NCBI GenBank assembly: GCA_934675225.1
Contig: CAKUQA010000061.1
Coordinates: 1 to 7,163 of the forward strand
DNA: 7,163 nucleotides
Reading direction: 5' to 3'
Source of the DNA: an uncultured Candidatus Melainabacteria bacterium
Lineage (GTDB): Bacteria > Cyanobacteriota > Vampirovibrionia > Gastranaerophilales > Gastranaerophilaceae
The position numbers were made by a program, and so were the translations under genes. The notes beneath the pieces are model-generated. The model made no database searches. It saw only the letters and a list, made by a program, of their open reading frames with translations, and was not told where the DNA came from. Positions within the stretch are counted from its first letter, which is position 1; the number at the start of each line of letters is the position of its first letter. Below, one piece after another: positions 5,438-7,163 of the stretch.

Positions 5438-6901
5438 CTAAATTTTTGCCAGTTGCAAATAATAATCGTTCGCTCTTTCAAATTTATGAGCTGCATTAAA
5501 CAATTTGCTTTCTTGCAATTGAGGAGCCAAGATTTGTAAACCAATCGGCATACCATCTTTATCAAATCCTGCAGGAACACTCATTCCCGGAATACCTGCC
5601 AAATTAGCAGAAATTGTTGCAATATCTGTCAAATACATTTGCAACGGATCTGACGACTTAGCACCAAGTTCAAATGCAGTGTTTGGACAAGTTGGAGAAA
5701 TTAAAATATCAACCTTCTTGAATGCTTCTGCAAAATCTTGAGTTACCAAAGCTCTCATTTGTTGAGCCTTTTTGTAATATGCATCATAATACCCTGATGA
5801 TAAAGCGTAAGTTCCAAGCATTATACGGCGTTTAACTTCCGGACCAAAGCCCTCTGCTCTTGTTTTTGTATACATTTCCAATAATGTTTTAGCATTAGGA
5901 GTTCTATATCCGTATTTTACACCATCAAATCTTGCAAGGTTTGAAGAACATTCTGCTGTTGCAAGAATATAATAAATACCAATTGAATATTTTAAATGAG
6001 GTAATGAAATTTCAACAATTTCTGCACCCAATTTTTTGTAATCTTCAATTGCTCTTTCCATAGCTTTTTGAACATCTTCTGACAAACCTTCAGTCATAAG
6101 TTCTTTTATAACACCAACTTTCAACCCTTTAATATCATCATTCAAATGAGCCGCATAATGTTCAACCGGCAAATCTAGGGATGTAGAATCTTTAGGGTCA
6201 TGACCTGAAATTACTTCAAGTAAGTTTGCAGCATCTTCAACCGTTCTTGCAAAAGGCCCTATTTGGTCTAAAGAAGATGCAAATGCGATTAAACCATATC
6301 TTGAAACTCTACCGTAAGTTGGCTTCATACCGACAATTCCGCAGAACGATGCAGGCAATCTGATTGAACCACCTGTATCAGAACCTAAAGCCAAAGTTGC
6401 TTCACAAGAAGAAACAGAAGCAGCTGAACCACCAGAAGATCCTCCCGGAACCTTATTCAAATCCCAAGGATTGTGAACTTTATTAAATGCAGAGTTTTCA
6501 TTTGAAGACCCCATAGCAAATTCGTCAAGGTTTGCTTTTCCAACAATCGGAACCAAGTTTCCTAAAAGTTTTTCTGTAACTGTTGCATTAAATGGAGAAA
6601 CAAAATTTTCCAATATTTTTGAGGAAGCAGTTGTTTTCGAACCAACCAAATTCATATTATCTTTTAATGCAAGAGGAACACCTGCCAACAAAGGTAATTC
6701 TTCACCTTTAGCAATTTTTTCATCAACTTTTTTAGCTGTGTCAAGTGCAATTTCTTTTGTCAAAGAATTAAACGCACCCAATTTATCTTCTAAATTATTA
6801 ATTCTTTCAAATGCTGCATTTGTAAGCTCTACAGCCGAAATTTCTTTATTTTTTAATGCTTTGCTTTGTTCTGTCGCTGATTTTTTTAAAAGCTCGTTCA
6901 T
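5438..6901 (-). CDS. gatA: Aspartyl/glutamyl-tRNA amidotransferase subunit A
   Basis: A 487-residue amidase-signature enzyme, full length for GatA. It releases ammonia from glutamine for GatB, which converts Glu-tRNA(Gln), and in many species Asp-tRNA(Asn), to the correct amidated form, in the cytoplasmic GatCAB complex. The Ser-cisSer-Lys triad is intact: K80 in GVPLALKDNM, S155 in PGGSSGGSAASV and S179 in GSDTGGSIRLPAS. GIVGMKPTYGRVSRYG and LDQIGPFART are typical of GatA rather than of other amidases. The C-terminal part keeps LISPTCPNTAF and NLAGIPGMSVPAG. The start ATG has AAGGAG (minus strand, 6907-6912) 5 nt upstream and a promoter shortly before it. gatC and gatB are not next to it on either side within the window, so the complex is encoded at separate loci or partly beyond the window. 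Confidence 0.97.
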   Translation of the reverse strand: MNELLKKSATEQSKALKNKEISAVELTNAAFERINNLEDKLGAFNSLTKEIALDTAKKVDEKIAKGEELPLLAGVPLALKDNMNLVGSKTTASSKILENFVSPFNATVTEKLLGNLVPIVGKANLDEFAMGSSNENSAFNKVHNPWDLNKVPGGSSGGSAASVSSCEATLALGSDTGGSIRLPASFCGIVGMKPTYGRVSRYGLIAFASSLDQIGPFARTVEDAANLLEVISGHDPKDSTSLDLPVEHYAAHLNDDIKGLKVGVIKELMTEGLSEDVQKAMERAIEDYKKLGAEIVEISLPHLKYSIGIYYILATAECSSNLARFDGVKYGYRTPNAKTLLEMYTKTRAEGFGPEVKRRIMLGTYALSSGYYDAYYKKAQQMRALVTQDFAEAFKKVDILISPTCPNTAFELGAKSSDPLQMYLTDIATISANLAGIPGMSVPAGFDKDGMPIGLQILAPQLQESKLFNAAHKFERANDYYLQLAKI

Positions 6902-6930
6902 ATTATCTCCTTAGCTATTTCTATGAGAAA

Positions 6931-6959
6931 ATTTTATGACAAAAATAACAGTTTAGCAA
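6931..6959 (-). promoter_or_regulatory. Probable gatA promoter
   Basis: Read on the minus strand, TTGCTA (6959-6954, 4 of 6 consensus) and TAAAAT (6936-6931, 5 of 6) are separated by exactly 17 bp. Transcription would start near 6924 and give a leader of about 23 nt that contains the AAGGAG ribosome site. The region is AT-rich, which makes chance matches easy, but spacing and position fit well. Confidence 0.5.
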
Positions 6960-7019
6960 GTAAAAGAAAATTATAGAAAAGAAAGTTTGCTATTTTGTTT
7001 TATGAGCAAGTTTATGGGG

Positions 7020-7048
7020 TTGACAAACTACAAAAAATCGTAAATAAT
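7020..7048 (+). promoter_or_regulatory. Strong-looking plus-strand promoter, divergent from gatA
   Basis: A perfect TTGACA at 7020-7025 is followed after 17 bp by AATAAT at 7043-7048 (5 of 6). An alternative -10 is TAATAT at 7045-7050, with a 19-bp spacer. The start point would be near 7053-7056, directly at the foot of the stem-loop TGTAGGA/TCCTACA (7054-7060 with 7108-7114). It points away from gatA toward the right edge. No plus-strand gene with a ribosome site follows within the window. Confidence 0.55.
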
Positions 7049-7053
7049 ATAAG

Positions 7054-7163
7054 TGTAGGAAGAGCCTCCAAGAATAAGTGGTTTTCTTCTTAGAAGCTCA
7101 TCTTCACTCCTACAGTTTACAATTTTGATGCTATTACTGCAACAGCAAATGCCAGTAATAGCA
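7054..7163 (+). ncRNA. Candidate small RNA or structured leader, incomplete at the window edge
   Basis: A transcript from the promoter at 7020-7048 would begin at a stem formed by TGTAGGA (7054-7060) and TCCTACA (7108-7114). Inside it GAGC and GCTC can add a second short helix, and CTTCT/AGAAG a third. A second hairpin lies at 7129-7163. I recognise no known riboswitch, SRP RNA, tmRNA, RNase P RNA or 6S RNA signature. An ATG at 7128 opens a 12-codon frame to the edge but has no ribosome site. The alternative reading on the minus strand is equally possible: the frame from 7161 gives LLLAFAVAVIASKL and stops at 7117-7119. The same stem, followed by the U-rich minus-strand sequence of 7053-7031, would then be that gene's terminator. 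Confidence 0.3.
7129..7163. repeat. 35-nt near-perfect palindromic hairpin at the right end of the window
   Basis: TGCTATTACT (7129-7138) pairs with AGTAATAGCA (7154-7163). GCA (7139-7141) then pairs with TGC (7150-7152), with one bulged C at 7153 and an 8-nt loop at 7142-7149. This gives 13 pairs in 35 nt. It stops exactly at the last base supplied, so any T-run after it cannot be seen. It may be a terminator stem, part of a dispersed palindromic repeat, or coincidental symmetry in a coding tail on the minus strand. Confidence 0.55.

Noticed and set aside
7028..7162. Minus-strand open frame of 44 codons across the right intergenic region
   Set aside because: Its composition (CCC, mixed charges) does not look like a protein end. 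It would run through the promoter and stem-loop at 7020-7114, and no start is visible.

Overview
This is an AT-rich stretch of chromosome with short intergenic gaps, genes on both strands and standard bacterial signals (TTGACA/TATAAT-type promoters, AGGAG-like ribosome sites). A TonB-type C-terminal domain at the left edge suggests a diderm (Gram-negative) cell. Low GC, a zinc-ribbon/ATPase/TPR protein and a GatCAB-type amidotransferase subunit would fit a gut Vampirovibrionia/Gastranaerophilales ('Melainabacteria') bacterium. That assignment is an inference from overall style, and other low-GC diderms remain possible.

Layout, left to right. (1) The last 51 codons of a TonB-like protein (3-158, +). 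(2) A two-gene regulatory operon on +, behind an extended -10 promoter: a small divergent sigma-70-like factor (196-765) and, 12 nt further on, a 983-residue protein with three tandem zinc ribbons, a STAND-type P-loop ATPase, a winged-helix segment and a long TPR-like solenoid (778-3729). (3) A small XRE helix-turn-helix regulator (about 3776-3985, +) with no ATG, GTG or TTG start in frame. A 9-bp inverted repeat sits over its 5' end. (4) A three-segment membrane protein with a PH-like middle (4025-4651, +), whose promoter is placed so that the transcript should start at or next to the ATG (leaderless). (5) A minus-strand HEPN/MNT pair (hepT 5361-4951, mntA 4958-4635) carrying both signature motifs of type VII toxin-antitoxin modules. 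Its 3' end overlaps the membrane-protein gene tail to tail. (6) gatA (6901-5438, -), with its own promoter and with a perfect 13-bp stem-loop between it and hepT. (7) A right-hand intergenic region with a strong plus-strand promoter, a stem-loop and a near-perfect 35-nt palindrome that ends at the last base of the window. This could be a small RNA or leader. Alternatively it is the 3' end and terminator of a minus-strand gene that lies outside the window.

How the parts relate: the sigma factor and the zinc-ribbon/STAND protein look like one signalling unit, in which a nucleotide-dependent sensor scaffold is made with a dedicated sigma factor. No recognisable anti-sigma gene is present. This is the best candidate for an undescribed system here. 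The HEPN/MNT pair is a known type of module. gatA is housekeeping (Gln-tRNA formation by transamidation), and its gatB and gatC partners are not in the window.
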